Assembly (NCBI GenBank): GCA_022823775.1
Contig: JAJEHI010000072.1
Location: 31,460-95,459, forward strand
Length of the DNA stretch: 64,000 nt
Direction of reading: 5' to 3'
Source: Defluviicoccus sp.
GTDB lineage: Bacteria; Pseudomonadota; Alphaproteobacteria; MPNO01
The position numbers were made by a program, and so were the translations under genes. Under the pieces are notes generated by a model, which had not been told where the DNA came from, made no database searches, and worked only from the letters and a program-made list of their open reading frames with translations. Shown in pieces: positions 54,824-63,732 of the stretch (position 1 is its first letter; each line of letters opens with the position of its first letter).

Positions 54824-56434
54824 ATGTCCGATTTCGCCCATCACGCGCTGTTCCCGCTCTCGGACGACGCGACCCCCTACCGCAAGCTCTCTTCCGACCA
54901 TGTGGGCGTGGAGCGTTTCAAGGGCGAAGACATCCTGACGGTAGAGCCGGAAGCGCTCGGCCTGCTCGCGGAACAGGCCTTCTTCGACATCTCGCATTTT
55001 CTCAGGCCCGGCCATCTCGCCCAGCTCCGTGCGATCCTCGATGACCCGGAAGCGTCCGACAACGACCGCTTCGTCGCCTACGACCTGCTGAAGAACGCCA
55101 ATATCTCGGCGGGCGGCGTGCTGCCGATGTGCCAGGACACCGGCACTGCGATCGTCATGGGCAAGAAGGGCGAACGGGTCTGGACGGGAGGCGATGACGA
55201 GGCCGCCCTCGCCGCGGGCATCCGCAAGACCTACACCGAGCGCAATCTGCGCTATTCGAACCTCGCGCCGATCGGGATGTACGAGGAGGTCAACACCGGA
55301 ACCAACCTGCCCGCGCAGATCGAGATTTACGCCGCCGAGGGCGGGGAATACGGCTTCCTGTTCATCGCCAAGGGGGGCGGTTCGGCCAACAAGTCCTTCC
55401 TGTTTCAGGAGACGCCGGCGCGGCTCAATCCGGAATCGATGCTCCAATTCCTCGATGAGAAGATCCGCACCCTCGGCACGGCGGCGTGCCCGCCCTACCA
55501 CCTCGCCATCTGCATCGGGGGTCTGTCGGCCGAGCTCAATCTCAAGACCGTCAAGCTCGCCAGCACGCGCTATCTCGACGGGCTGCCGACCCGGGGTTCC
55601 GAACGGGCCCACGCATTCCGCGACCTCGAAATGGAGGAACAAATCCTCCAACTCACCCGCAACATGGGAATCGGCGCCCAGTTCGGCGGCAAGTATTTCT
55701 GCCACGACGTTCGGGTCGTCCGCCTTCCCCGGCACGGCGCATCGCTGCCGATCGGGCTCGGCGTCTCGTGCTCGGCGGATCGGCAGGCGCTCGGCAAGAT
55801 CACCCGCGAAGGCGTCTTTCTCGAACGGCTGGAGACCAACCCGGCCCGGTATCTGCCCGACATCGACGAGTCCGCGCTCGGCGGCGAGGTGGTGAAGATC
55901 GACCTCGACCGCCCGATGGACGAGATCCGGACGACCCTCGGCCGCTACCCGATCAAGACCCGGCTGTCGCTGACCGGCTCGATGGTGGTTGCCCGCGACG
56001 CGGCCCATGCGAAGATCAAGTCGAGGCTCGACGCGGGCGAGGAGATGCCCTCCTACCTGCGCGACAAGATGGTCTATTACGCGGGTCCCGCGAAAACGCC
56101 CGAGGGCTATGCCTCGGGCTCGTTCGGCCCGACCACGGCGGGGCGCATGGATTCGTATGTCGCGCAGTTCCAGAAGGCCGGCGGCAGCTACGTCATGCTG
56201 GCCAAGGGCAACCGGTCTTCCGAAGTGACGGCGGCCTGCAAGGAATACGGCGGCTTCTATCTCGGCTCGATCGGCGGTCCGGCGGCCCGGCTCGCCCAGG
56301 ATTGCATCACCAAGGTCGATTGCATCGAATATCCCGAGCTCGGGATGGAGGCGGTGTGGCGTATCGAGGTTCGGGACTTCCCGGCCTTCATCGTGGTGGA
56401 CGACAAGGGCAACGACTTCTTCCGTGCCCTCTGA
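54824..56434 (+). CDS. Class I (iron-sulfur) fumarate hydratase
   Basis: A 536-residue class I fumarase combining alpha and beta regions. Motifs include [18 protein letters not shown] with a cluster Cys, [26 protein letters not shown] and, near the C-terminus, [16 protein letters not shown]. It reversibly hydrates fumarate to malate in the TCA cycle using an oxygen-sensitive 4Fe-4S cluster. ATG 54824 follows GGAGGGGA with good spacing. The DNA-glycosylase gene overlaps its last 11 bases. Confidence 0.94.
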   Translation: MSDFAHHALFPLSDDATPYRKLSSDHVGVERFKGEDILTVEPEALGLLAEQAFFDISHFLRPGHLAQLRAILDDPEASDNDRFVAYDLLKNANISAGGVLPMCQDTGTAIVMGKKGERVWTGGDDEAALAAGIRKTYTERNLRYSNLAPIGMYEEVNTGTNLPAQIEIYAAEGGEYGFLFIAKGGGSANKSFLFQETPARLNPESMLQFLDEKIRTLGTAACPPYHLAICIGGLSAELNLKTVKLASTRYLDGLPTRGSERAHAFRDLEMEEQILQLTRNMGIGAQFGGKYFCHDVRVVRLPRHGASLPIGLGVSCSADRQALGKITREGVFLERLETNPARYLPDIDESALGGEVVKIDLDRPMDEIRTTLGRYPIKTRLSLTGSMVVARDAAHAKIKSRLDAGEEMPSYLRDKMVYYAGPAKTPEGYASGSFGPTTAGRMDSYVAQFQKAGGSYVMLAKGNRSSEVTAACKEYGGFYLGSIGGPAARLAQDCITKVDCIEYPELGMEAVWRIEVRDFPAFIVVDDKGNDFFRAL

Positions 56435-56951
56435 GGAGCCGGTCCTTCCCGACATCGTCGAGCGGGGCGTGGTGACCCTGCTCTGCGGCAGCGCGGCCGG
56501 CGCGGTCTCGGCGAGGCTGGGCCTCCCCTATGCCGGACCGGGCAACAAGTTCTGGCCGGTCCTCGCGGAGGCCGGGCTGACGCCGCGGCGGTTGTCGCCC
56601 GCCGAGTTCCGCGAACTGCCGCGTTACGGGCTGGGCCTCACCGATATCAACAAGACGGAATCGGGCGCGGATTCGGACCTCACCGGCAGCGGCGACGATG
56701 CCGGAGCGCTTGTCGCGAAGATCGAAATGTTCCGGCCCGCGATCCTCGCCTTCACCGCCAAGCGCCCGGCGCAGGTCTTTCTCGGGGCCGCGTTCGGCAT
56801 CGCGCGCGTCGATTACGGGGTGCAGGAAGCGCACCTCGGCGGCACCGAAATCCATGTCCTGCCCTCGCCGTCGGGACTCGCGGTCCGCTGGTGGGATCCG
56901 TCCTACTGGCACGCGCTCGGCGAGCGGCATCGCGAGCGCGCCGGCGGCTGA
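56424..56951 (+). CDS. Mismatch-specific (Mug/TDG-like) uracil-DNA glycosylase
   Basis: A 175-residue protein of the uracil-DNA glycosylase superfamily, closest to Mug. The first motif, normally GxNPG, reads [24 protein letters not shown] in outline; [13 protein letters not shown] is strongly Mug-like. It continues with [35 protein letters not shown] and LPSPSG, the last being the DNA-intercalation loop (NPSGL-like). The Asn of GINPG is not evident. The GTG start at 56424 overlaps the fumarase gene. The role would be removal of mispaired uracil or ethenocytosine. Confidence 0.82.
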   Translation: MPSEEPVLPDIVERGVVTLLCGSAAGAVSARLGLPYAGPGNKFWPVLAEAGLTPRRLSPAEFRELPRYGLGLTDINKTESGADSDLTGSGDDAGALVAKIEMFRPAILAFTAKRPAQVFLGAAFGIARVDYGVQEAHLGGTEIHVLPSPSGLAVRWWDPSYWHALGERHRERAGG

Positions 56952-56978
56952 CGGCGATCGATCCGGATCGGATACCCG

Positions 56979-57698
56979 TTACGACTTAAGGTGACGATCC
57001 AGGAAATCGATGGCCTTGGCCCAGGCGTCCTCCGACGCCTCCGGCCGGAACCGCTCCGGATTGGCAAAGTTCTGGAATGCGTGGCCCGCGCCGGCGTAGC
57101 GGTGGAACTCGCAGGACTTCCCGTGACGTCGCAACGCGGCCTGCAGCGCGTCCACGTCTTCCGGCGACGGGCTGGCATCTTCATCGCCGAAGAACCCGGC
57201 GACGGGACATCGGATATCGGCCACACGGTCGAGAGGCGCCGGCAACCCCTCGCCCCAGGCCGTGTCGACCCCGCCGCCCCAGAAATCGATCGCCGCCCGG
57301 TAGGCGGGGTCCCGGGTCGCCGCCAGGATCGCCATGCGCCCGCCTGTGCAATGGCCCAGCACGCCGATCCGGCCGCCGTCCACATCGTCCCTGGCCGCCA
57401 GCAGATCCCGTGCCGCGGTCAAGTCTTCCATGACCTCGTCGTCGTCCATGTGCCGGCGTTTTTCGGGACGTTCCCGCTCCAGCGGTTGGCGGTGAAAGAC
57501 TTGCGGCACCGCACAGACATATCCGGCCCGGGCATAGCGGTCGGCGACACCGTCGGTAAAGGCATCGGCCTTGAGGCCGCGGTCGGCGGGCAAATGCGGC
57601 GCGATGACGAGCGCCGGATGGAGACCCGTCAGCGGTGGGACCGCCACCAGGCATTCCATTCGGCTGCCGCCGACAGTGAGATGAATTTGCTCGGCCAT
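56979..57698 (-). CDS. Dienelactone-hydrolase-family protein
   Basis: A 239-residue alpha/beta-hydrolase of the dienelactone hydrolase family. The nucleophile elbow is GVLGHCTGGRMAILAA with Cys in the GxCxGG context. The acid and base residues appear as FGDEDASPSPED and YAGAGHAFQNF. Start ATG 57698. Family members open lactones in chloroaromatic catabolism, but many act on other esters. It follows the ParB-like gene after 40 bases and converges on the glycosylase gene. Confidence 0.87.
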   Translation of the reverse strand: MAEQIHLTVGGSRMECLVAVPPLTGLHPALVIAPHLPADRGLKADAFTDGVADRYARAGYVCAVPQVFHRQPLERERPEKRRHMDDDEVMEDLTAARDLLAARDDVDGGRIGVLGHCTGGRMAILAATRDPAYRAAIDFWGGGVDTAWGEGLPAPLDRVADIRCPVAGFFGDEDASPSPEDVDALQAALRRHGKSCEFHRYAGAGHAFQNFANPERFRPEASEDAWAKAIDFLDRHLKS

Positions 57699-57738
57699 GA
57701 GTCGGTTCCTTCGCGGTCCGTTCGCCCCGAACAGCCGC

Positions 57739-57987
57739 CTAGTGCCGCTTGGCGCTGACCACCAGGGCGTCCACCGTGTCTTCCCCCAGCGCGCGGACGG
57801 CTTCGAGGCGGTGCAGCCCCTCGACCAGGACGTATCGCTTTTCGTCGCGCCGCACGTGGATCGGGTTCTTGAGGCCGTTTTCGAGAATGTCGAGGGCGAG
57901 CGCATCCACCTTGGCGTCGTCCCTGGTCCGGCGGCGCTTGGCCGGGACGTAGATCTCGTCTAGCGCAATCGGAACCGAGTCGAGCAC
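57739..57987 (-). CDS. Stand-alone ParB/sulfiredoxin-fold protein
   Basis: An 82-residue protein made only of a ParB N-terminal-type domain. KVDALALDILENGLKNPIHVR parallels the ParB helix-strand with GL.xPI.V, and YVLVEGLHRLEAVRALGE parallels the GxxRxxA CTP-binding box of ParB and the GCHR motif of sulfiredoxin. The sulfiredoxin Cys is replaced by Leu. The DNA-binding helix-turn-helix and dimerisation domains of ParB are absent. Function is unknown. It lies 40 bases upstream of the hydrolase gene on the same strand and may be co-transcribed. Confidence 0.68.
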   Translation of the reverse strand: MLDSVPIALDEIYVPAKRRRTRDDAKVDALALDILENGLKNPIHVRRDEKRYVLVEGLHRLEAVRALGEDTVDALVVSAKRH

Positions 57988-58252
57988 CGCGCTTCCTCTT
58001 GAGGCAACCCCGCCTTCCCGGACATCCTGACGGCCGGATTAAGGTGCATCCCGGTCGATGCCCAGGCCGCAGGCATTCCCTTGAGTCGATCTTCCCGTTG
58101 CCGCCGCGCCCGCGGGGATGCGGGCAGGGTATCCATCATATCCACAGGTCCCATCGCCCGGTAGACCTCGACCGGGGTTCTCCCGGCCGGCGCAGCGTGG
58201 GATCTTTCGGTGTCTTTGAAACGGGCCCGATCGCGGACCGGACGGCGCGCGC

Positions 58253-59272
58253 TCAACCGCCGATCGCGCCGTGCAGGTCGAGCAGTTCGAGGACGGTCGC
58301 GGGGTCGCGTCTTCCGAAGCCGCATTCCGTGCCCACACCGAAATCCGCGACGACGCGCTCCGCCGCCCGGATCCGCCGCCGCGCGCCCTCGATTCCGTCG
58401 GTGAAGTGGACCAGGCCCAGATACAGCCGCGTGGCGGGATCGAGCTCAAGGCCGGCGAGCGGCGCGAAATAGGCGTCGTCGTCGCGGTCGACCGGAACCG
58501 GAATGTGGATCCAATCGATCCGGCGGGAGACCGTCGTGGCGATCGCATTGGCGACCCGGACCAGGACCGCCGTGTCTTCCGGTTCCTTCCAGTGCCGATG
58601 GTTCATGTCGCCGTAGCAGAGGTGATAGCCGAGCTCGACCTCCGCCGGCACCGCGTTGCCCAGACGCCCGAGGCGCTCGACGAGACGGGCTTCGGCCTCC
58701 CCGCCGAGAAACGGCACCGGGTAGAGCCCCTCGAAGATGCTCATCTCGGTCGCCACGTCCCACTGCACCGCAAGCCGGCGGGCGGGCACCGCAGCGCGGA
58801 TTTCGGCGAGCTCGGTCAGCATCCGGGCTTCGTAGAGCGGTTCCACCGCCCCCTGGTCGCGATAGCGGACGAAGGAATAGACCGGGGCGAACGGGGTGGG
58901 CAGGCAGACCTGGAAACGGCAGCGGTCGGGAACCGTGCCGTCCGCCACCGCCGCCAGGAATTCCCGCCATGAGGCGACGGCTTCGCGCGCGAAGCCGAGT
59001 TCGCCGAAACGGAGGTCCTCCGCGCCGCGGCCCGGTGCGAAACCGAAGGGCGGCGCGAGCTGGTAGTCGCGCTCCCGCGCTTCCGATTCGACCAGCGCCC
59101 GCTGTTCGGCGAACGCGCGTTTCTGCCAGGCGATCCAGTTCGAGCGGATCCCGGTCTCGCCGTCCGGTATGCGCTCCAGATGGTCGCCGAGACGTTGTCC
59201 CGCCTCGCGGAATACCGCGGCGGCGTCCTCCAGCGGAACGCTGCCGACGAGATGGACGCCCCGGCCGCGCAT
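58253..59272 (-). CDS. MetE C-terminal-domain-like protein (cobalamin-independent methionine synthase family)
   Basis: A 339-residue TIM-barrel protein resembling the catalytic domain of MetE without its N-terminal half. HLVGSVPLED opens the barrel; ELGYHLCYGDMNH supplies H217 and C219, and GTECGFGRRDP supplies C317. All three match MetE zinc ligands. The fourth, a Glu, is not seen; that strand reads IDWIHIPVPVDR. Such short MetE-like proteins act in demethylation or transmethylation of small molecules in some catabolic operons. It lies 139 bases downstream of dctM on the same strand. Start ATG 59272. Confidence 0.78.
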   Translation of the reverse strand: MRGRGVHLVGSVPLEDAAAVFREAGQRLGDHLERIPDGETGIRSNWIAWQKRAFAEQRALVESEARERDYQLAPPFGFAPGRGAEDLRFGELGFAREAVASWREFLAAVADGTVPDRCRFQVCLPTPFAPVYSFVRYRDQGAVEPLYEARMLTELAEIRAAVPARRLAVQWDVATEMSIFEGLYPVPFLGGEAEARLVERLGRLGNAVPAEVELGYHLCYGDMNHRHWKEPEDTAVLVRVANAIATTVSRRIDWIHIPVPVDRDDDAYFAPLAGLELDPATRLYLGLVHFTDGIEGARRRIRAAERVVADFGVGTECGFGRRDPATVLELLDLHGAIGG

Positions 59273-59411
59273 CGTCACGCCTCGACCCTGGCGGGCATGA
59301 AGATCGCCACCCGGAATCGCGGGCCGGAGAGTCGTGCGGTGCCGACCGGTGTCGGCGGGATCGGGAAACGGAACTCCGGTGCCCGGCATGGCGACATCGA
59401 TTCGATACCTC

Positions 59412-60725
59412 TCAGAACATCCGGGCCAGCGGCCAGGAAACGATCGCGGGAAAGGCCAGCACGATCAGGATGGCGATCACGTCGCACACCAGGAAGGGGA
59501 CCGCGGCGCGGTAGATCTCGTTCATTGTCGTTCCGGCCGGCGCGACGCCCTTCATGACGAACAGTCCCGCGCCGAAGGGAGGGGAGGTGGAACCGGTCTC
59601 GATCGCGATCAGGTAAAGGACCGCGAACCAGATCGGATCGTATCCGAGCTGATCGACCACCGGCACGAAGACCGGAAGGGTGACCAGCATGATCGGCACC
59701 GGTCCCATAACCATGCCCAGCCCGATCACGGTAACGATCATCAGCATGACGACGGCGATCGGTCCGGCTTCGATGCCGAGCACCAGATTGACCAGCCCCT
59801 CGGTCGCGCCGGTGAATGCGAGCATCTGGGTGAACGCGAGCGCGCCGGAGATGATCAGCAGCAGCATCACCGAGATCTCGAGGCTGCCGACGACGGCCTT
59901 GCGGAAGACCTCCCAGGTCATGCGTCGGCGGAACACGGCGAGCAGGAAGGTTGCGAGCGCCCCGGACGCGGCCGATTCGCTCGGCGTCGCCAGGCCGACG
60001 AAGATCACGCCGACCACCATGAAGATGATGAATCCCACGGGAACGACATGCACGGCCCCCGCGCGCAGCTTGACCCGCCACGGGATCGGCTCGACCGCGA
60101 AGGCCGGCGCGACCTCCGGGTCGATCATGCAACGCCCGACGATGTAGCACGCGTAGAGCACGGCCATGATGACGCCGGGAAGGATGATGGCGATCAGGAT
60201 CTTGCCGATCGAGAGCTCGGCGATCACTCCCAGCAGCACGGCGAGCCCGCTCGGCGGGATCATGATCGCCAGCCCGCCGCTGCCGAGGATGGGACCGAGA
60301 GACATCGGCTTGCGGTAGCCGCGCTTCTCCATCTCCGGCACCAGGGTCGACCCGAGCAGGGCGATGCTGCCCATGCTGTTCCCGGTCAGCGCGGAGAACA
60401 GCACGCCGCCCCCCACCGCCATCAAAGCGAGGCGCCCGCGCAGCCTTCCGAACCACTTGTCGAGGGTATCGAGCAGGTCGAACCCGATACCGGAGTGGAA
60501 CATGATTTCGCCCATCAGCAGGAACAGCGCGACCGGGACCAGGGTGAAGGAGGTGAGCGATTCCGAAATTTGGATGACCAGCTGCAGCATCCCCGGCACC
60601 CCGCCGAAGAAGATGTAGGCGCCGATCAGGTTGACGATGAGAAAGGTGAACGCCACCGGCAGGCCGATGAACATCAGGGCGAACAGCCCGCCCATGATGA
60701 CCAGAAAGGCCTCGTACCATTCCAT
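59412..60725 (-). CDS. dctM: TRAP transporter large permease subunit (DctM family)
   Basis: A 437-residue polytopic protein with about 12 hydrophobic segments. It begins MEWYEAFLVIMGGLFALMF-like and includes PVALFLLMGEIMFHSG, TGNSMGSIALLGSTLVPEM, SGGLAIMIPPSG and FAVLYLIAIETGSTSPPFG. DctM proteins form the sodium-driven translocation channel for carboxylates delivered by a periplasmic binding protein. It follows dctQ by 12 bases and completes the dctP-dctQ-dctM set. Confidence 0.94.
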   Translation of the reverse strand: MEWYEAFLVIMGGLFALMFIGLPVAFTFLIVNLIGAYIFFGGVPGMLQLVIQISESLTSFTLVPVALFLLMGEIMFHSGIGFDLLDTLDKWFGRLRGRLALMAVGGGVLFSALTGNSMGSIALLGSTLVPEMEKRGYRKPMSLGPILGSGGLAIMIPPSGLAVLLGVIAELSIGKILIAIILPGVIMAVLYACYIVGRCMIDPEVAPAFAVEPIPWRVKLRAGAVHVVPVGFIIFMVVGVIFVGLATPSESAASGALATFLLAVFRRRMTWEVFRKAVVGSLEISVMLLLIISGALAFTQMLAFTGATEGLVNLVLGIEAGPIAVVMLMIVTVIGLGMVMGPVPIMLVTLPVFVPVVDQLGYDPIWFAVLYLIAIETGSTSPPFGAGLFVMKGVAPAGTTMNEIYRAAVPFLVCDVIAILIVLAFPAIVSWPLARMF

Positions 60726-60737
60726 CGCCGCGCGCCC

Positions 60738-61253
60738 CTAGCGCGGACCCACCGCGAGCGGGAGGCCCGCCGCGGCGCGCACCGCGCGGCGCAGGAACTG
60801 GATGCAGAGCAGGGTGAAGCCGAACGGCACGACCGCGGTGATCCACCAGGTCAGCGGCGCCATGATCGTCGGCTCGCGGATTTCGTTCTGGTACTGGTCG
60901 ATCGCCGTCAGAATTCCGAACCATGCGACGACGAGGCACGCCAGCGCGGCGGCGAGCGACAGAACGACGTGCAGATACGCCGCGGATCGGGCGCCCAGCC
61001 GGCTCAACAGCAGGTCGAGCGCGACATGCCTGTCGTTCCCCAGCACCCAGGCCGCCGCGAGAAAGGTGATGTAGAGAAGCGCGATCTCGCTGATTTCGAC
61101 GAGCCACGGGTTGGAGACGTCGATGGTGGCGCGGGTGACGATCTCGGCGCAGATCAGGAGTGCGATCGACACGAAAACGGCGCAGGCGATGGCGGCCAGC
61201 GCGCGGTTCAACAGGTCGAACCACCGGGCGGTCCGGTTCAGCGTATCGCGCAT
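60738..61253 (-). CDS. dctQ: TRAP transporter small permease subunit (DctQ family)
   Basis: A 171-residue protein with four hydrophobic helices, starting at ATG 61253. It contains NPWLVEISEIALLYITFLAAAWVLG in outline and DRHVALDLLLSRLG, typical of DctQ. It pairs with DctM in the inner membrane. Longer upstream starts would add an Ala/Gly-rich leader with no support. It is located between dctP and dctM on the minus strand. Confidence 0.9.
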   Translation of the reverse strand: MRDTLNRTARWFDLLNRALAAIACAVFVSIALLICAEIVTRATIDVSNPWLVEISEIALLYITFLAAAWVLGNDRHVALDLLLSRLGARSAAYLHVVLSLAAALACLVVAWFGILTAIDQYQNEIREPTIMAPLTWWITAVVPFGFTLLCIQFLRRAVRAAAGLPLAVGPR

Positions 61254-61328
61254 GGTCTCAACCGTCCCGAACCCGCCCGCGGCCGCCCCGGCGGCCGCGG
61301 GCATGGCGGGCCGATGGGGAAGGTCGGG

Positions 61329-62306
61329 CTACTTCATCAACATCGATTGCAGGCGCTTGCCCTCTTCCGGAGCCTTCTTGCGCACCGCGGCCCAGGCCGC
61401 CTCGAGCACCGTTCTTGCGAATTTCTTCTCCTCCTCGGGAGAGAACCGGACCGTCTTGACGCCGGTCTTGCCGAGATCGGCGTAGCCGTTCTTGAGGCGT
61501 TCGTTCCAGCTCGCCTCGTAGGTCGGCGGCTCGACGTTGCGTACGAAGTCGACCACCTTGGCGCGGGTCGCGGCCGGGATCTTGTTCCAGGCGCGCGGAT
61601 TGACCAGGAAGTGGAAGGTAGCGCGGTAGAAGCCGGGCTCCACGTAGGCGCCGAGTAGCCCCTTGTACTGTCGTGCCGTACCCGAAACGCCGGTCACGAA
61701 CCCCTTGACGATGCCGCGCTCCATGGCGGTGTAGATTTCCGTCATCGGGAGGACCAGAGGCGAGGCCCCAAGCGCCGCGACGGCCGGCGCGATCGCCGGG
61801 AACACCCGGATCTTCCGGTTCTTGAAACCGGCGAGCGAGTCGATCGGGTCGCGCAGGAAGAAGTGGAAGCGCAACTGCGTGACCGGCAGTTCGCCGACAT
61901 AAATCAGACCCTTGGCGGCGTGGAGCTCGGCCATGTAGCCGTGGTAGCCGGTGGCCTTGATCTCCTCATAGGTCTTGTTGGAGTAGTTGGCCGCGCCCGA
62001 GACGTTGAGGATTCCGTTGGCGTAGCTCGGGCTGGTCAGCGTCGCGTCGACGGAGCCCAGGCGCACCGCGTTGGGCTGCTTGAATTGGGGCACCACCTCC
62101 GGCCCGCCGCGCCAGTCGAGGCGGAATTCGCCCTCGAGCTTCTTGTTGAGCCGCCCGATGAAGCCGTCGAAGGACTGGCCGATCGGCGTCTTCTTGGCCA
62201 GCATGGTGACCACCTTGACGGTCGATTCCGCCGCGACCGAGACCTGAAACGGCACCGCGAGAACCGCGGCGGCCGCGATGAGCCCCGCGATGGAACGATT
62301 AGTCAT
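61329..62306 (-). CDS. dctP: TRAP transporter substrate-binding protein (DctP family)
   Basis: A 325-residue periplasmic binding protein with a Sec signal peptide (about residues 1-26, ending VSVAAES). The fold markers are LAKKTPIGQSFDGFIGRLNKK, GSVDATLTSPSYANG, FKNRKIRVFPAIAPAVAALGASPLVLPMTEIYTAME in outline, and ATFHFLVNPRAWNKIP. The arginine of the carboxylate-binding site is expected in the KIRVF segment. It starts at ATG 62306 with GGGAG upstream, the first gene of the TRAP operon. The ligand is unknown. Confidence 0.93.
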   Translation of the reverse strand: MTNRSIAGLIAAAAVLAVPFQVSVAAESTVKVVTMLAKKTPIGQSFDGFIGRLNKKLEGEFRLDWRGGPEVVPQFKQPNAVRLGSVDATLTSPSYANGILNVSGAANYSNKTYEEIKATGYHGYMAELHAAKGLIYVGELPVTQLRFHFFLRDPIDSLAGFKNRKIRVFPAIAPAVAALGASPLVLPMTEIYTAMERGIVKGFVTGVSGTARQYKGLLGAYVEPGFYRATFHFLVNPRAWNKIPAATRAKVVDFVRNVEPPTYEASWNERLKNGYADLGKTGVKTVRFSPEEEKKFARTVLEAAWAAVRKKAPEEGKRLQSMLMK

Positions 62307-62524
62307 CCCTGCGTCTCCCTTATGACTACTTTTGGGCCTTCCGATCCGACATTAACGACAACGGCGGGTCCGTGTCACGCGGCCCGATCCCGGCCTCCGG
62401 CGAGCCGGCCGCGGTGCCGACGCCGGTTGCGCCGATCACCCCGCGGCACCATGATGATCGCACCGTCCGCGCGGGTAAGCTGCGTCGGCCGTATGGGTGG
62501 TGCCTCTGAAACGGTGGGATCCCG

Positions 62525-63184
62525 ATGGAATCCAGAACGCCCCACGGCACGTTGGAGCCGGTCAAGGTCACGCTCTATCGCTGGGCCGGCGCATGGGGTC
62601 CTTTCAGGGTGAAGATTCCCTGCGGCGAGTGCTCGCTGACACGAGACGTCATCGCGGACGTCGTCGAGACGGAACTCGGCGACGTTCCGGTCGAGGTCGA
62701 TACGCGCGACTGGCTGACGGAGTGGTGGAAACCGCTGCCCAAGGGCGGCTGGCACGCCCCGATCGTGCTGGTGGAGGGGCGCATCGTGAGCCAGGGCGCG
62801 GCGCTCAACCGGGGGGTGCTGACCCAGGCGATCATCGAAGCCTTTGCGAAACGCGCGCCGGTCTCCGGAAACCGCCTGTTCGGCAAGGCGACCTGTCCGC
62901 ACTGCGTCCGCGCGAAGGGCTATCTGGACGAGGCGGGGATCGCCTACGACTACCACGACGTGGTGCGCGAGCCCGCCGCGCTCTACGAGATGCTGGCCCG
63001 GGTCAAGCCCATCGTCGGACCCAAGACGCCTATCACCGTGCCGCAGATCTGGATCGACGGGGACTATGTCGGCGGCGCCGATGCGCTGGCCGAGATCGTC
63101 GAGCGCGAGGTCGAGCCGAATCCGGACCGCGGCCAGTGCTCCATCTCGCCCGGCCGGCTCGGGGCCGCGAAGAAGGCAGCCTAG
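62525..63184 (+). CDS. Two-domain thioredoxin-fold/glutaredoxin protein
   Basis: A 219-residue cytosolic protein with two thioredoxin-fold domains. The N-terminal one (about 13-110) carries C33-G-E-C36 in KIPCGECSLTRDV. The C-terminal glutaredoxin domain (about 113-195) carries C124-P-H-C127 (KATCPHCVRAK), the cis-Pro segment TPITVPQIWIDG and YVGGADALAE. Glutaredoxins reduce disulfides or glutathionylated proteins. I do not recognise this exact domain combination as a named family. It is divergent from the TRAP operon. Start ATG 62525. Confidence 0.78.
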   Translation: MESRTPHGTLEPVKVTLYRWAGAWGPFRVKIPCGECSLTRDVIADVVETELGDVPVEVDTRDWLTEWWKPLPKGGWHAPIVLVEGRIVSQGAALNRGVLTQAIIEAFAKRAPVSGNRLFGKATCPHCVRAKGYLDEAGIAYDYHDVVREPAALYEMLARVKPIVGPKTPITVPQIWIDGDYVGGADALAEIVEREVEPNPDRGQCSISPGRLGAAKKAA

Positions 63185-63224
63185 AGTGCCGATTCCGAAG
63201 TTTCCATCCGGGCGGCGCCCCCAA

Positions 63225-63344
63225 CCGTGTCATGCCCGGACTTGTTCCGGGCATCCACGTCTTGCGGCATCGCGGTGTGAGCCTGGAGCGGACAAGCCGG
63301 TGGAGGGCCGTGGATACCCGGAACAAGTCCGGGCATGACGGTGT
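63225..63344. repeat. Inverted-repeat element (intergenic palindrome B)
   Basis: The left arm, ending CATGCCCGGACTTGTTCCGG then GCATCCACG (63225-63259), is almost exactly complementary to the right arm CGTGGATACCCGGAACAAGT then CCGGGCATGACGG (63309-63344). About 50 bases separate them. The arms are also internally palindromic (CCCGGA...TCCGGG). It contains no gene and ends only 6 bases before the DUF1989 start codon. It resembles dispersed palindromic repeats common in alphaproteobacteria. Confidence 0.8.
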
Positions 63345-63350
63345 GAAAAA

Positions 63351-63635
63351 GTGGACCGACAGGTGCGGGAACTCCTGATCGAGGGCGGACATGGCGGGCG
63401 TATCGACCTGCGCGCCGGCGAACGGCTCGAGATCGTCAATGTCGAGGGCCGGCAGATCTGCGATTTCTTCGCCTTCCGCGCCGACGATATCGGCGAGTTC
63501 CTGTCGCCCGGCCATACCCGCGCGGAGCTGATGCGCCTTACCCTCGGCGCCGGCGACCGGCTGGTCAGCGTCCGGCGGGCGCCGATGTTCGAGATCGTCG
63601 AGGACACGGTGGGTCGCACCTTCGGTGCTAAGTAG
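63351..63635 (+). pseudogene. DUF1989 (urea carboxylase-associated) protein, C-terminally truncated
   Basis: The frame starts at GTG 63351 and encodes 94 residues that match the first half of DUF1989: LIEGGHGGRIDLRAGERLEIVN, EGRQICDFFAFRADD, LSPGHTRAELMRLTLGAGDRLVSVRRAPMFEIVEDT. Complete family members are about 190-220 residues. After VEDTVGR the sequence diverges (TFGAK, then stop), immediately before a more AT-rich segment and an integrase gene. The likely explanation is disruption by an integrated element. The palindromic repeat just upstream may also separate it from its promoter. The whole protein, if intact, is linked to urea and allophanate metabolism, but its activity is unproven. 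Confidence 0.72.
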
Positions 63636-63732
63636 CTGATTTAGTTACGATATTTCTCCGTTTCTAGTGCAACCGGTCGCGAAATGGAAGCCCTTTTCGC
63701 ACCCGGATGCAGCAGATCGGAGACGTATCGCC

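Noticed and set aside
57960..58325. Possible 121-codon minus-strand gene upstream of the ParB-like gene
   Set aside because: It overlaps both neighbours, its first 40 residues are Arg-rich and it has no domain. A central stretch (VEVYRAMGPVDMMDTLP) looks slightly more protein-like, but this is not enough to call a gene.
63636..63732. tRNA gene as the attachment site for the integrase
   Set aside because: No cloverleaf, T-loop consensus or CCA end can be read in this short stretch. The adjacent feature is the truncated DUF1989 gene.
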